Of a stretch of DNA of 33,845 nt, positions 24,626 to 33,458 are shown in pieces (the first letter of the stretch is position 1; the number at the start of each line of letters is the position of its first letter). A program made the position numbers and the translations under genes. The DNA comes from Gammaproteobacteria bacterium (GTDB lineage: Bacteria > Pseudomonadota > Gammaproteobacteria > Steroidobacterales > Steroidobacteraceae). The stretch spans positions 1 through 33,845 of the forward strand of contig JAQGOF010000192.1 of the NCBI GenBank assembly GCA_028293745.1, read 5' to 3'. Under the pieces are notes generated by a model, which saw only the letters and a program-made list of their open reading frames with translations, ran no database searches and had not been told where the DNA came from.

Positions 24626-26806
24626 TCAGGCGAGCGGATGCGCGCTGATCGGCAGCGATCTCAGGCGCTTGCCTGTTGCCGCGAAGATGGCATTGCAGAT
24701 CGCCGGCGCAACCGGCGGCACGCCTGTTTCCCCGATGCCACCCGGCGGGGCATCGCTCGGGATGATGTGGATGTCGAGCTCGGGCGTCTCGTTCAAGCGC
24801 AGCACCCGGTAGTCGTTGAAGTTGCGCTGTTGAACACGCCCGCTTCGGAGCGTTATGTCGCCCCAGAGCGCGGCCGACAGGCCGTAAACGATGCCGCTCT
24901 CGAGCTGCGATTCGACGATGCGCGGATTGACCGTCTGTCCGCAGTCGACGACACAGGTGATCTTGTGGACCTTGAGCCGTCCGCCCTCGATTGACACCTC
25001 CGCCACCTGAGCGATGTGCGACGTGTAGCCTTCCATGAAGGCGATTCCCTGATAGCGGCCCTTGGGTGGATGACCCCAACCGGAGCGCTCCGCAACCAAC
25101 TTGAGCACCCGCGTGTGGCGCGGTTTTCCCGCCAGGAGCTCCAAACGAAAATCGAGAGGATTCCTGGACACTACGGCCGCGAGCTCGTCAATGGAGCTTT
25201 CGATTGCGAAGCAATTCGGCGCATGGCTGACCGATCGCAAATAGCCCACGTCGATGCCGATCTCCTGGCGGGTATATCTCAAATCGAAGTTGGGTACGGC
25301 ATAGGGAAAGTTCTGCACATACTCGATCACTGAATCGAATGGATTCTTGTTGGTCGGATCGAATCTCGCGGTGATCGAGGGACTGGTTACATGCAGCGCC
25401 CATGCGAGCAGCTGACCCTTCTCGTCCAGACCAGCGGTAACTTCCTCACGCGCGGGCGGACGGAAGAAGTCGTGAGTCATGTCGTCTTCCCGGGTCCAGA
25501 TCAATTTCACAGGCGCGCTGACTGCTTTCGAAGCCTGGACCGCCGCTGGCACGAAGTCCACCTCCAGGCGGCGACCGAATCCGCCGCCGAGAAGTGTGGT
25601 ATGGATGTTGATCTGATCTGGCTTCAATCCCGCGGCCTCGGCCGCAGCCGATTGCGCCATCTGTTGCACCTGGGTGCCAACGTACACATCGCATCGGTCC
25701 GCCCTGACGTCGGCCGTGCAATTCATGGGTTCCATGGTCGCATGCGCAACAAGGGGCAGCTCATACACGGCTGAGAAGGTCTTTGCCGCTTTCTTGAGAG
25801 CGTCCGCCGCATTGCCGCCCTTGAGAGAGGCGGCAACCTCGTCCCTGCTGAGCGCCGAAGCGCCGGGCTTGGCGGCAGCCTTGTCGAGCAGCGACCACAT
25901 CGCCGCGTTGTCGAGGGTCGCATTTGGACCCGGATCCCAGCTGATGCGCAAAACATCGCGCGCCTTCCGGGCCTGCCAGAAGTGGTCCGCTACGACAACC
26001 ACTCCGCTTGCGGTGGGCAGCACCCGCCGAACGCCGGGCATTGCCGATGCCGCAGTCGAGTCAACCGATGCGGCCTTGCCGCCCAACGTGGGACTGAGCG
26101 CGATCACGGCATACAGCATGCCGGGAAGCTTTACGTCCAGACCGAATTCGGCGCTGCCATCGACCTTGTCCGGCGTATCGAGACGCGCGAGGGGTTTGCC
26201 GATCAGGCGAAATTGCGCAGCGTTCTTGAGGGCCACGTCCTTCGGAACCGGCATTTTCGCGGCTGCCTCGGCGAGTTGGCCGTAGCTCGCCGTCTTGCCC
26301 TGCGCGCTAACAACCTTGCCGTTGAGCGCGTGACATTCCGACGGATTGACGTGCCACGTCTGCGCCGCGGCCGCGATCAACATCAAGCGTGCCTGTGCCC
26401 CGGCCTTGCGCAACTTCTCCCACGCGTCCTGGACGCTGTTGCTCGTGCCGGTGACCTGCCCTCCATTCAGGGCGTTGACGTAAGGCTCACCGACCGGCGC
26501 TGCGACGATCTTGATCCGCGACAGATCGACCTCGAGCTCCTCGGCCAACAGCATCGGCAATGCGGTGTAAACGCCCTGACCCATTTCCGAGCGATCGACC
26601 ACAATGGCGATGGAGTCATCGGTGCCGATGCGGAGCCAGGCATTCAGCTGGCCGCCGCGCGCCTCACCCGCGGCGCGTGGACCACCCGTGCTGGGGGGCA
26701 GCGCTAAGGCGAGCACGAGACCGCCGCCCACCAAAGCCGTGCGTTGCAGGAAGACTCGGCGCCCGAAGTCGACTTCGCGCGGGAAATCGCTCCCTCGTCC
26801 GTTCAC
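24626..26806 (-). CDS. iorB: Molybdopterin-binding subunit, isoquinoline 1-oxidoreductase beta-like
   Basis: The 726-residue protein is the large catalytic subunit of a xanthine dehydrogenase-family hydroxylase. The N-terminus has a twin-arginine signal ([20 protein letters not shown], Arg16-Arg17), so the folded enzyme should be exported to the periplasm. Family motifs include [56 protein letters not shown] and, near the end, [20 protein letters not shown] containing the conserved GETG glutamate region. The GTG start at 26806 overlaps the stop of the iron-sulfur gene (GTGA). The open frame extends further upstream but only as antisense-like reading of that gene. It probably oxidises an N-heterocycle or aldehyde; the substrate is unknown. 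Confidence 0.88.
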   Translation of the reverse strand: MNGRGSDFPREVDFGRRVFLQRTALVGGGLVLALALPPSTGGPRAAGEARGGQLNAWLRIGTDDSIAIVVDRSEMGQGVYTALPMLLAEELEVDLSRIKIVAAPVGEPYVNALNGGQVTGTSNSVQDAWEKLRKAGAQARLMLIAAAAQTWHVNPSECHALNGKVVSAQGKTASYGQLAEAAAKMPVPKDVALKNAAQFRLIGKPLARLDTPDKVDGSAEFGLDVKLPGMLYAVIALSPTLGGKAASVDSTAASAMPGVRRVLPTASGVVVVADHFWQARKARDVLRISWDPGPNATLDNAAMWSLLDKAAAKPGASALSRDEVAASLKGGNAADALKKAAKTFSAVYELPLVAHATMEPMNCTADVRADRCDVYVGTQVQQMAQSAAAEAAGLKPDQINIHTTLLGGGFGRRLEVDFVPAAVQASKAVSAPVKLIWTREDDMTHDFFRPPAREEVTAGLDEKGQLLAWALHVTSPSITARFDPTNKNPFDSVIEYVQNFPYAVPNFDLRYTRQEIGIDVGYLRSVSHAPNCFAIESSIDELAAVVSRNPLDFRLELLAGKPRHTRVLKLVAERSGWGHPPKGRYQGIAFMEGYTSHIAQVAEVSIEGGRLKVHKITCVVDCGQTVNPRIVESQLESGIVYGLSAALWGDITLRSGRVQQRNFNDYRVLRLNETPELDIHIIPSDAPPGGIGETGVPPVAPAICNAIFAATGKRLRSLPISAHPLA

Positions 26807-27273
26807 GATGACTTCTCCCCGCGCAGAAGCTCGGCCGCCCGATGCACGGCTTTGCGGATGCGGACGTAGGTGCCACACCGACAGATGTTTCCGGAAAGCG
26901 CTGCATCGATGTCGGCATCGGTCGGAGAAGGATTGGTTCCGAGCAACGCCGCCGCCGACATGATCTGTCCCGACTGGCAATACCCGCATTGCGGCACGTC
27001 TGACTCGATCCACGCCCGCTGTGCAGGATGGCTCCTGTCCTTCGACAGGCCCTCGATGGTTGTGACGCGCTTCCCTTCGACGGCCTTCAGAGGCAGCACG
27101 CACGAGCGGACCGCGACGCCGTCTACATGCACTGTACAGGCACCGCAGAGTGCCATGCCGCACCCATACTTGGTGCCAGTGAGCGATAGATGGTCACGCA
27201 GCACCCAGAGGAGCGGCGTATCGGCATCCGCGTCGATGTTCTGCGTGGTCCCGTTGACCGTGAGGGTGACCAT
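26803..27273 (-). CDS. iorA: [2Fe-2S] subunit, isoquinoline 1-oxidoreductase alpha-like
   Basis: The 156-residue protein is the electron-transfer subunit of the hydroxylase. The plant-type [2Fe-2S] site is [16 protein letters not shown] (Cys38, Cys43, Cys46) with Cys58 in RSCVLPL. The second cluster site uses Cys96 and Cys99 in [11 protein letters not shown] and Cys131 and Cys133 in [19 protein letters not shown]. All eight cluster cysteines are present. It has no signal peptide and would be co-exported with the Tat-tagged large subunit. It is first in a two-gene operon, coupled by GTGA to the large subunit. No cytochrome or maturation gene is adjacent. Confidence 0.9.
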   Translation of the reverse strand: MVTLTVNGTTQNIDADADTPLLWVLRDHLSLTGTKYGCGMALCGACTVHVDGVAVRSCVLPLKAVEGKRVTTIEGLSKDRSHPAQRAWIESDVPQCGYCQSGQIMSAAALLGTNPSPTDADIDAALSGNICRCGTYVRIRKAVHRAAELLRGEKSS

Positions 27274-27815
27274 GTGACAAGCGCACCTCGCAACTGAGCG
27301 TCGCCTGATGCTACGCGATTCAGCGGATTCCGAGCAGCCTCTAAGACGGATGGCCCTGCGCTTCTAGATACCTGGAAAGCGCGGAGGGCGACCCGCTTCC
27401 GGTGGCGAGTGGCATCGTCTGCGCGGGCGGGAACCAACTTGTCGTGATCGACATTAATTAGAAGGGGTCGGCGCGCGAAATCAGGCGATGTTTGCATGTG
27501 CTCAATAGCAGGCCGCTGATCGCCGTAGCCGGAGGGTTCCACCCGCAGTGCAGGTACCGCGGTCGGCCATCATTCAGAATTTGGGAAGGTTTCCTCGGAA
27601 GCTGCAGTCGTTTCATTGCTGCTGCGATGCAGCATATTATGCCGATAGCCACGAGCTGAACGATGAAGATGCGAGACGGGGTCCAAGTCCCAGACCCGAA
27701 GGAATGGGAGCGGAAATGGATGGACATCACGGCGAAGAGGGCGTCCGCCGAGGACAATCCACTGACCGGAACACAGAACGCAATCGAGGATTCCCGCGTC
27801 CCGAGAATCGGTACG
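27274..27815. other. 542-bp spacer with an ambiguous upstream open frame
   Basis: This is the divergent gap between the iron-sulfur subunit (minus) and the exported JAMM protein (plus), so both promoters should be here. From an ATG at 27663 the JAMM frame is already open (MKMRDGVQVPDPKEWERKWM and onward). That could be a cytoplasmic N-terminal extension or a small upstream coding piece. A GCTGC-GAT-GCAGC hairpin lies near 27620. No clear promoter or terminator was found. Confidence 0.45.
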
Positions 27816-28418
27816 ATGACAGGCGCAGCACGGTGGATTCGTTTGGTCAGCAGAATCGTGGTCGCCGTGGCAATCGCGGCGCTACTGCCGTTGCCATCGC
27901 TCGCGGACGAATCAAATTTGGAAGCCGTAGCGGTTCGCGCACTGCGCTGGGCGTTTTACGCCTCAAACGGGTACCGGTGGGAGTATAGCGGTATCCTCGT
28001 GATTCACGACGGGCAGCTCCGCTACTCCGCGTCGCCGAGTACACTCAAGCAAGTGGATGCGGTCGAAATGGATGCCGAGAAACAGCGCACTCCGGGCGAC
28101 ACTCTCGTCGGCCTCTATCACACTCATCCGTGTAACTCCGACGTGTACTTCCCGCAGTATTTCTCACCACAGGATCTCGTCTCGGCATTCTTCTACCACG
28201 TTCCAACATTCATACTTGACGAGTGCACGGGCGAAGTACACGAATTCGATCCGTTGCGGGACCGGGCAGCCGACACCGGGACCGTGGTCAGGGTTTTACG
28301 AAAGGACGGTACCAGGACCTGGGTCCGCTTACCCGCCGGAAGAGTGGTAGGCGACATTGGTGACCAAGGGCCCGATCTATCCCTCATCGAGCGGCTGATG
28401 AGCCACACCACGCAGTGA
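27816..28418 (+). CDS. Exported JAMM-type protein, DUF4329-like
   Basis: From the ATG at 27816 the product is 200 residues. A signal peptide (MTGAARWIRLVSRIVVAVAI, then AALLPLPSLA) predicts export with cleavage near residue 30. The mature domain has the JAMM/JAB metalloprotease-like set: Glu56 in YRWEYSGILV, His102 and His104 in LVGLYHTHPCN, and Ser117 and Asp120 in YFSPQDLV. DECTGEVHEFDP follows. The spacing and the FSPQD and GEVHEFDP phrases fit DUF4329, a domain common in polymorphic toxins and in stand-alone proteins. A longer start at 27663 would give 251 residues and turn the signal into an internal anchor. It might be a deubiquitinase-like peptidase or an inactive structural domain; catalytic activity is not shown. 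Confidence 0.7.
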   Translation: MTGAARWIRLVSRIVVAVAIAALLPLPSLADESNLEAVAVRALRWAFYASNGYRWEYSGILVIHDGQLRYSASPSTLKQVDAVEMDAEKQRTPGDTLVGLYHTHPCNSDVYFPQYFSPQDLVSAFFYHVPTFILDECTGEVHEFDPLRDRAADTGTVVRVLRKDGTRTWVRLPAGRVVGDIGDQGPDLSLIERLMSHTTQ

Positions 28419-28448
28419 ACATGCTCCGGTGATGTCGCGGTAAGTTGC

Positions 28449-28649
28449 TCATTCCAGCTTACTGATCAAGCGATAGACAGCGATCAGAATTCCGAATCCG
28501 AGATGCATCCCCACCGACGCAACAAACATCAGGGCTCCCATCTGGACGGTCACAGTCTTTGTTGCCAGGAGAAAAATAATCGCGCCGGCGAGACCGGTGA
28601 ACGAAGCAGCGATACCAACAACAATCTTTGATGTCCCGTTCTTAGGCAT
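28449..28649 (-). CDS. Small two-helix membrane protein
   Basis: The 66-residue product has two hydrophobic helices: about residues 9-29 (VVGIAASFTGLAGAIIFLLA) and 37-60 (MGALMFVASVGMHLGFGILI). An AGGAA ribosome site lies 6 nt before the ATG on the minus strand. No family was recognised. It converges with the JAMM gene (30 bp apart) and diverges from the zinc-ribbon gene. The hydrophobic pattern and ribosome site support a real gene. Confidence 0.55.
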   Translation of the reverse strand: MPKNGTSKIVVGIAASFTGLAGAIIFLLATKTVTVQMGALMFVASVGMHLGFGILIAVYRLISKLE

Positions 28650-28814
28650 CCTCGATTCCTGGCTGCGCGAGGCGAGGCGGCGCGTGCTCGAGGCCCGATT
28701 GTACGCAAATCGGCGGTTAGTTCTTCTTTTGCATCGATGGGATCAGCGGTCCCCTGTACAGTCGATAAAAAGTGCGTTTGCTGAGGATGGGCGCCGCGGC
28801 GCTACGCTGCCCGC

Positions 28815-29060
28815 ATGCGCGCGCTTCGCCACATCACCAAACTGAACGACGAGGGCGGCAGCTTCCTGGTCAATGTGCGATGCAAATGTGGATATGCGTG
28901 CTGGATCAAGCCCAAGCAGCTCGCCCGTCGCTTTGGCTGGGGAGCGACCCTCGCGTCCCTGGCGCCCCGCATGCGGTGCTCAAAGTGTGGAACCAAAGCG
29001 GCGCAGGTCGTCGCCGTCGCGGAACCCCGCCCGCGGGGCATTCCAAAGAATCCGCACTAG
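28815..29060 (+). CDS. Small zinc-ribbon protein
   Basis: The 81-residue protein has paired Cys motifs: CKCG (Cys23, Cys25) and CSKCG (Cys55, Cys58). They are separated by a basic segment (WIKPKQLARRFGWGATLASL), a layout like a zinc ribbon that binds one metal ion. Similar small proteins of unknown function occur in proteobacteria and phage-related regions. No signal peptide is seen. The ATG at 28815 has no strong ribosome site. A role in nucleic-acid binding is possible but not shown. Confidence 0.6.
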   Translation: MRALRHITKLNDEGGSFLVNVRCKCGYACWIKPKQLARRFGWGATLASLAPRMRCSKCGTKAAQVVAVAEPRPRGIPKNPH

Positions 29061-29302
29061 GCGGAACCGCGTCCCGCGCAGGCTCGGGCGCCGGATCGAG
29101 AGCCTATGCTTTACAGTCGCGAGCGCACGCGGTGACGTCCACTGGAACCGCGTGACTGCCCACAGCAGTCAGACGTACGGCATCGCCCTACATGCTTGTT
29201 CCTGCGGTCCCGTTCGGATTCGCGTGAGGTAGCCCGAGCCGCGATGACCGTCAAGCGCCGGTTGTGGCAAGCGGCCCGGTTGGGAGCTCGAACAAGAAAA
29301 TA

Positions 29303-29764
29303 TCAAAGCTCATGTGTGTAGACGATGAAGCCCTGATGGCGGGCGACTTTGTCATACAAGGCCCGACCTGCTTCGTTGGTAACTTGGGTTTGCCAGTAAA
29401 CGCGGCTGCTACCGGCGGCGCGCGCCGCTTCGTACACAGCAAGAATGAGTTGACGCCCGACACCAAGTCCCCGCCGACTCTCCGCGGTGAAGAGGTCCTG
29501 CATGTAACAGACATCGTTGAGGCGCGTCGTACTGCGATGAAAAAGGTAGTGCGCAAGTCCGACGACGCGACCATCGTCCTCGGCCACGAGTGCGTGAACG
29601 GCTTCCGAGGCGCTGAAAAAACGCTCCCAGGTCGATTCGGTGATCGACTCGGGCAAGGCAGCCGACCCACTGCGGCCATAGAAGGCGTTGTAGCCGTCCC
29701 AGAGCACCCTCCATTCCGCATGGTCGCTGCGAAGCAAGGGTCTGATGATGAAGGGATGAGTCAA
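29303..29764 (-). CDS. GNAT family N-acetyltransferase
   Basis: The 153-residue enzyme resembles GCN5-related acetyltransferases, which move an acetyl group from acetyl-CoA to an amine. The acetyl-CoA pyrophosphate loop is ESRRGLGVGRQLILAVYEAA (motif A, [RQ]xxGx[GA]). It is preceded by the strand RLNDVCYMQDLFT and followed by VYWQTQVTNEAGRALYDKVA and GFIVY. The start is a TTG at 29764 with AAGGA 6 nt upstream; no in-frame ATG fits better. The substrate is unknown. The frame at 29251-29721 on the same strand is only a shadow. Confidence 0.87.
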   Translation of the reverse strand: MTHPFIIRPLLRSDHAEWRVLWDGYNAFYGRSGSAALPESITESTWERFFSASEAVHALVAEDDGRVVGLAHYLFHRSTTRLNDVCYMQDLFTAESRRGLGVGRQLILAVYEAARAAGSSRVYWQTQVTNEAGRALYDKVARHQGFIVYTHEL

Positions 29765-29867
29765 GACGTTTCCTTCACACTACGCGGACAGCCAATGGGA
29801 ACCGGAGCGTCATAGGGCCTGTCAACCACTTTCGTGAGGTGACGATACCTGCACAACGAGCTGTGTT

Positions 29868-29990
29868 CTATGGTTCCGTTTGGACCCGTGTGCCTGTGCG
29901 CGCCCGTGTGAGATAGACGCCGATGACTTTCTTCACGTCGAAATGGATCATTTGGCAGTGGCAGTCGCATGGCGAGTTGGGGTACGTCAT
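29868..29990 (-). CDS. Possible 40-residue Cys-containing peptide
   Basis: The ATG overlaps the TGA that ends the correct reading frame of the broken MFS gene (ATGA at 29987-29990). The product begins MTYPNSPCDCHCQMIHFDVK and has three cysteines within a C-x-C-x-C arrangement. No family was recognised. It could be a coupled small protein or chance. Confidence is low. Confidence 0.25.
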   Translation of the reverse strand: MTYPNSPCDCHCQMIHFDVKKVIGVYLTRARTGTRVQTEP

Positions 29991-30869
29991 GTGAGGCTCC
30001 GGGCCGGCCCCCGCTCGTGCTGTGGTGCGTAGTCGCGTCGGGGTAGCAGGAGCGGGGTGGCCAGCATGAGGACACCGGCGATCGCGATCGCCGTGCGGGG
30101 GCCGGTGATGCTGGCCAGCAGACCCCACAGGGCGGATGAAGGCTAACCCGAGCGACCAACACGCGCGCAGCGTCCCGGCAGTGAACATGACCTTGTGCTG
30201 CCCGAACCGCGCGACGAGTCGAGTGGCGAGCCGTGAACCGACCAGGCCGCCGACGCAGGGCGCTCCGAACGCGACGCCGTACTGCCAGGGTTTGAACCCG
30301 AGGTGGCCGAGCATGAGGACGGCGACCAGCGGCGTCACCGGGCCGAACAGGCCGATCGCAGCCCCGCCGAGCGGCGGTCCGAGCGCAGTGGCGGTCCAGG
30401 TCGTGGACTCGAACCGCCCGTTCGCGACAAGCAGGTCCTCCGGCCGCACGAGCGCCTTCAGGCATGCGCCGCTGGCCGCCCTGAAGACGATATTGGCTGC
30501 GCCGACGATGACCGACACGATCAGGAGTTGGACGAAGCTGAGCCACCCGAGCGCGAACGCGGCGGGGACGCTCATCAACGCCGCGAACCGGGTCAGGTCC
30601 ATCGCGACCATCACCGGCCGCTTGCGGCGGAACTCCACCCACGGGCCGAGCGGCACCGCCACCGCCGCTCCCACCGCCAGTCCCGCTGCTGCCAGCACCG
30701 ACACCTCGGTCGGCCCGGCATGCAACACGAGGATCGCGATCAACGGGAACGCGTCGAACGCGAGCCACGTGCCGAACGTGCTGACGGCATACGCCGTCCA
30801 GAGCCACCCGAACTGCCGGCCCAGCGTCCGCCTAACTACCAGTCCCAGCTCACACCGGTTTACCCGCAC
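29987..30869 (-). pseudogene. Broken MFS transporter with internal deletion and frame shift
   Basis: From 30869 the frame reads a good MFS N-terminus (FGWLWTAYAVSTFGTWLAFD, AAGLAVGAAVAVPLGPWVEF, FRAASGACLKALVRPEDLLV), continuing to FTAGTLRACWSLGLAFIRP near 30135. After that the coding sense jumps to another frame, which reads ALWGLLASITGPRTAIAIAG, then VLMLATPLLLPRRDYAPQHE and a stop at 29987-29989. The normal segment between these pieces, roughly 60-70 residues and two helices in homologs, is missing, so the junction near 30130-30138 is a deletion that also changes frame. The style resembles actinobacterial MFS exporters, suggesting horizontal origin, which is inference. Confidence 0.72.
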
Positions 30870-31434
30870 TGACTGATCTGGCGCAAGGAGTACGCGCGCA
30901 CCCCGCTTTCACCATACTCTGCAACTACCTCGGCTCCGCACAGCCAACCCCCGCGACGTCGAGACCTGGACTCCGAAAGGGGCGCAGCGCTCAACGCTAC
31001 CGCGTCAACCTGGCGGCAACTACGTCATGAACCGCAACTAGTCTGGCTGGCGGAAGTTCCGGACGAGCTGTACATGATGTCCGCGACGCTTTGACTCGCG
31101 AGGACGCGAAATACAACGAGGCGCTCAAGTACGCGCCCCACTGGGCGGCATTGAAAGAAGCTCGCGAGGCGACTGCAAAGCACAGGCCTTGATGTTGGTC
31201 GCATCGCCGGTCTGCCCGAAAGCTGCCGGTCGCGGCTGACCACCCCGGGGGGGCGAAACTTGTCGCGCGGCCTTTGATCGATATACGTGCTCGGTCAGTG
31301 ACCGCGCGCGAGTCGTTCACGGCGCCTGCAGGCAGTTTCGGGGACCCGATTTGATCCTGCCCGAGTGATTAATCGCCGATTCGGCCATTTGCGGCAGAAA
31401 GGTTCGCAGCACGTATGCGTAGCAATGCCAGCGT

Positions 31435-31530
31435 CCCGGGAAGGGGGACTGGCCGTACCTGTTGATCGATGCCACGTACCTGAAGGTTCGCGAGGCCGGT
31501 CGCGTCACGAAATCGATCGCCGTCGTCACA
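31435..31530 (+). mobile_element. Fragment of an IS256-family (Mutator-type) transposase
   Basis: In the frame starting at 31435 the translation is PGKGDWPYLLIDATYLKVRE followed by AGRVTKSIAVVT. This matches the DAT(Y)xKVRE catalytic-core segment of IS256-family transposases, including the first catalytic Asp. An in-frame TAG lies 15 nt upstream and the similarity stops after AVVT, so only about 32 residues remain. No terminal inverted repeats were recognised. It is a dead remnant. Confidence 0.6.
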
Positions 31531-31617
31531 GAGCTCGATCTAACAAGTTCGACGGACAGTTCGCGGCTTCCTCTAGATTCAGACCCCGAAGGCGACGTCT
31601 TGGCTCACCGATGCACC

Positions 31618-31650
31618 AAAAAAAATCGCCCGGGTTTTTAATCCGGGCGT
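31618..31650 (-). terminator. Rho-independent terminator, minus direction, orphan
   Basis: The arms CGCCCGG (31628-31634) and CCGGGCG (31644-31650) form a perfect 7-bp stem with a 9-nt loop. In the minus direction it is followed by nine T residues (A-tract at 31618-31626). No intact minus-strand gene lies upstream of it (31651-32259), so it ends either a lost gene or an unannotated RNA. Confidence 0.6.
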
Positions 31651-32259
31651 TCGGTCGCTTGCTTGTGTGGAGGAGCGTCTCGTTTTTATTATTCGATGGC
31701 CTGGTGTCCGGTTTCGCATCCCGCAGTTTCCGAACCCATGCTTTCTTTGAATTCCTGACTTTCTTACTTCACCTTCCGGGACCGGTTTCGGCCCTCTCTG
31801 CTGGTTATATTTGCAATGGCCGTGCCACAGTCTCCGGTGCCCCATCCGATGTGACATGTTGTATCCGGGACGTGATTCAAGTGTGACGCAATGCTCGTTA
31901 TGCGACCGTTTCGCCGCAGTTGCGGCGGCTGCCGGGGGTCGCTGCCAGGTCTGGAACCGGTCAACCAGGCGGGCGGTGTCAAGATCATCGACACGTTGGG
32001 GGTCAGCGCAGTGCTCGCGATACAGTCCGGCGGGCCCAAACCGTTCAATATGCTGGCGAATTTGGTTTTAAGCGGGTGTAAATGAAATCGACACATGCAT
32101 TGCGCCCATTAGCACTGAGGCTCTGACGAACGTCCGAATAGCCTTCGCATTCCGTGTTAGCCGGACTATGATTCCCCCAATCAGCCGTTACCGAATTCCC
32201 AACCAGCCGCTACCCGTGTCACGCCGTGCTGACAAACGCGGCGCAATCGCCGTTACGCG

Positions 32260-33246
32260 ATGGACAAATTCGACCGCATCTTTCGATTACATGCGATTCT
32301 TGCCAGCCGGCGAACACCGATCTCGCTGGATGAATTGAAGCGCAAATTGGATTGTTCGAAGGCCACCGTTCACCGCACCATCAATGCGCTCAAGGATTAC
32401 CTGGCCGCTCCGATCGTGTTCGACTCTGAACGCCAGGGTTACCGATACACCGCAGACGCGAAAGCTCCTGAGTTTGAGCTGCCGGGGTTGTGGTTCACGC
32501 CCGCAGAGCTGCAGGCGCTCGCGCTTATTCAGCGACTTCTGCAAGAGGCCGGCCGTGGTCTCCTCGAGGAGCACGTAGGAGCCCTGACTAAGCGTCTCAA
32601 TGAGCTTACCAGTCACAAGCGGCTCAACCTAAATGAATCGGCCCGGCGACTGAAGTTTCCGGCGCTCGCTGCGCGGCCCGCGGGCACCGCGTTCCAGCTC
32701 GCAATTTCCGCAACCCTGGAGCGCAAGAAACTCAAGATGCACTACCACGCACGAGGTACCAATGAGCACACGTTGCGCACGATCTCCCCGCAACGAGTGA
32801 TCCACTACCGTGAGAGCTGGTACTTGGATGCCTGGGACGAGGACAAGCAGGCGCTTCGCAGCTTCTCCATTGATCGCATCCATGAGCAGACCGTGCTCGA
32901 AGAGCATGCGACCGACATTTCTGAAGATGAGCTCGACAAACACTACGCCAGTTCCTACGGCATCTTCAGTGGCGAGGCGGATAAAATTGCCATCCTGCAC
33001 TTCACAGCCGAGCGGGCTCGCTGGGTGGCCGATGAACAATGGCATCCGCAACAACAGAGCACGTATCTGGTCGATGGTACCTACGAGCTACGCATTCCCT
33101 ACAGTGATCCGCGGGAGCTGACCATGGACATCTTGCGCCACGCGGCAAACGTCAAAGTCATGGCCCCGGAATCCCTTCGCAGGGAAGTTCGCGATCAACT
33201 AGCTGCAGCATTGGCGCAATATCCGGACACAGGGCGGGCCGAATGA
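32260..33246 (+). CDS. WYL-domain transcriptional regulator, YafY-like
   Basis: The 328-residue protein has an N-terminal helix-turn-helix of the DeoR/HTH_11 type (residues about 5-60: RIFRLHAILASRRTPISLDE, then LKRKLDCSKATVHRTINALK). A WYL domain follows (about 145-230) with the namesake Trp187-Tyr188-Leu189 in YRESWYLDAW and the following FSIDRI. A C-terminal WCX-like extension (about 240-320) completes it. WYL regulators sense ligands, often nucleic-acid related, and many control DNA repair or defence genes. It is 212 bp upstream of rmuC on the same strand. The ATG at 32260 is the first sensible start; no strong ribosome site is visible. Confidence 0.88.
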   Translation: MDKFDRIFRLHAILASRRTPISLDELKRKLDCSKATVHRTINALKDYLAAPIVFDSERQGYRYTADAKAPEFELPGLWFTPAELQALALIQRLLQEAGRGLLEEHVGALTKRLNELTSHKRLNLNESARRLKFPALAARPAGTAFQLAISATLERKKLKMHYHARGTNEHTLRTISPQRVIHYRESWYLDAWDEDKQALRSFSIDRIHEQTVLEEHATDISEDELDKHYASSYGIFSGEADKIAILHFTAERARWVADEQWHPQQQSTYLVDGTYELRIPYSDPRELTMDILRHAANVKVMAPESLRREVRDQLAAALAQYPDTGRAE

Positions 33247-33381
33247 CGCAGCCGATTGGCGGCGTCGGCTCTCCTCGTGAGACCTGAGTACCAATCTCCT
33301 CGCGACATAATCACGGCAGGGTCCACCTGCGCCCGTTTCCAAGCGCTGCCGACTGATTCGGTGCAGATTTCCTGCAGGTCC

Positions 33382-33400
33382 AGTCTCACGTTTTGAGACT
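33382..33400. repeat. Small palindrome and direct repeat upstream of rmuC
   Basis: AGTCTCA and TGAGACT form a perfect 7-bp inverted repeat with a 5-nt loop. The sequence GACTGACGG at 33397-33405 recurs at 33443-33451 beside the rmuC ribosome site. No T-run follows, so a terminator is unlikely; an operator is possible. Confidence 0.3.
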
Positions 33401-33458
33401 GACGGGGTTCAAGCTACCTAACGCTGGAAGCAACCAGTTTGCGACTGACGGAGATGCC

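Larger units (their letters stand above)
30870..32259. other. 1.4-kb stretch without an intact gene, degenerate DNA
   Basis: No open frame here is convincing as an intact gene. Pieces with coding character include a plus-strand stretch at about 31090-31190 (LTREDAKYNEALKYAPHWAA, then LKEAREATAKHRP) and a minus-strand stretch at about 31930-32065 (IRQHIERFGPAGLYREHCAD). Both lack a start and a family. An IS256-type scrap lies at 31435-31530 and a terminator-like hairpin at 31618-31650. The composition between 31600 and 31860 is visibly richer in A and T than the surroundings. Confidence 0.55.

Noticed and set aside
26807..27163. N-terminal extension of the molybdopterin subunit frame
   Set aside because: It overlaps the iron-sulfur gene and lacks family features; the GTG at 26806 gives a clean Tat signal and a coupled overlap.
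27458..27757. Minus-strand 99-residue open frame
   Set aside because: It has no family pattern or ribosome site and overlaps the divergent promoter region; its short hydrophobic stretch looks accidental.
29251..29721. Minus-strand 156-residue open frame overlapping the acetyltransferase
   Set aside because: It is a shadow frame: the acetyltransferase at 29303-29764 has clear GNAT motifs and a ribosome site.
30136..30876. Plus-strand 246-residue open frame
   Set aside because: It is the antisense reading of the GC-rich broken MFS gene, rich in Pro, Ser, Thr and Arg, with no family character.
31365..31886. Plus-strand 173-residue open frame
   Set aside because: It runs across the transposase scrap in the wrong frame and through a terminator hairpin.
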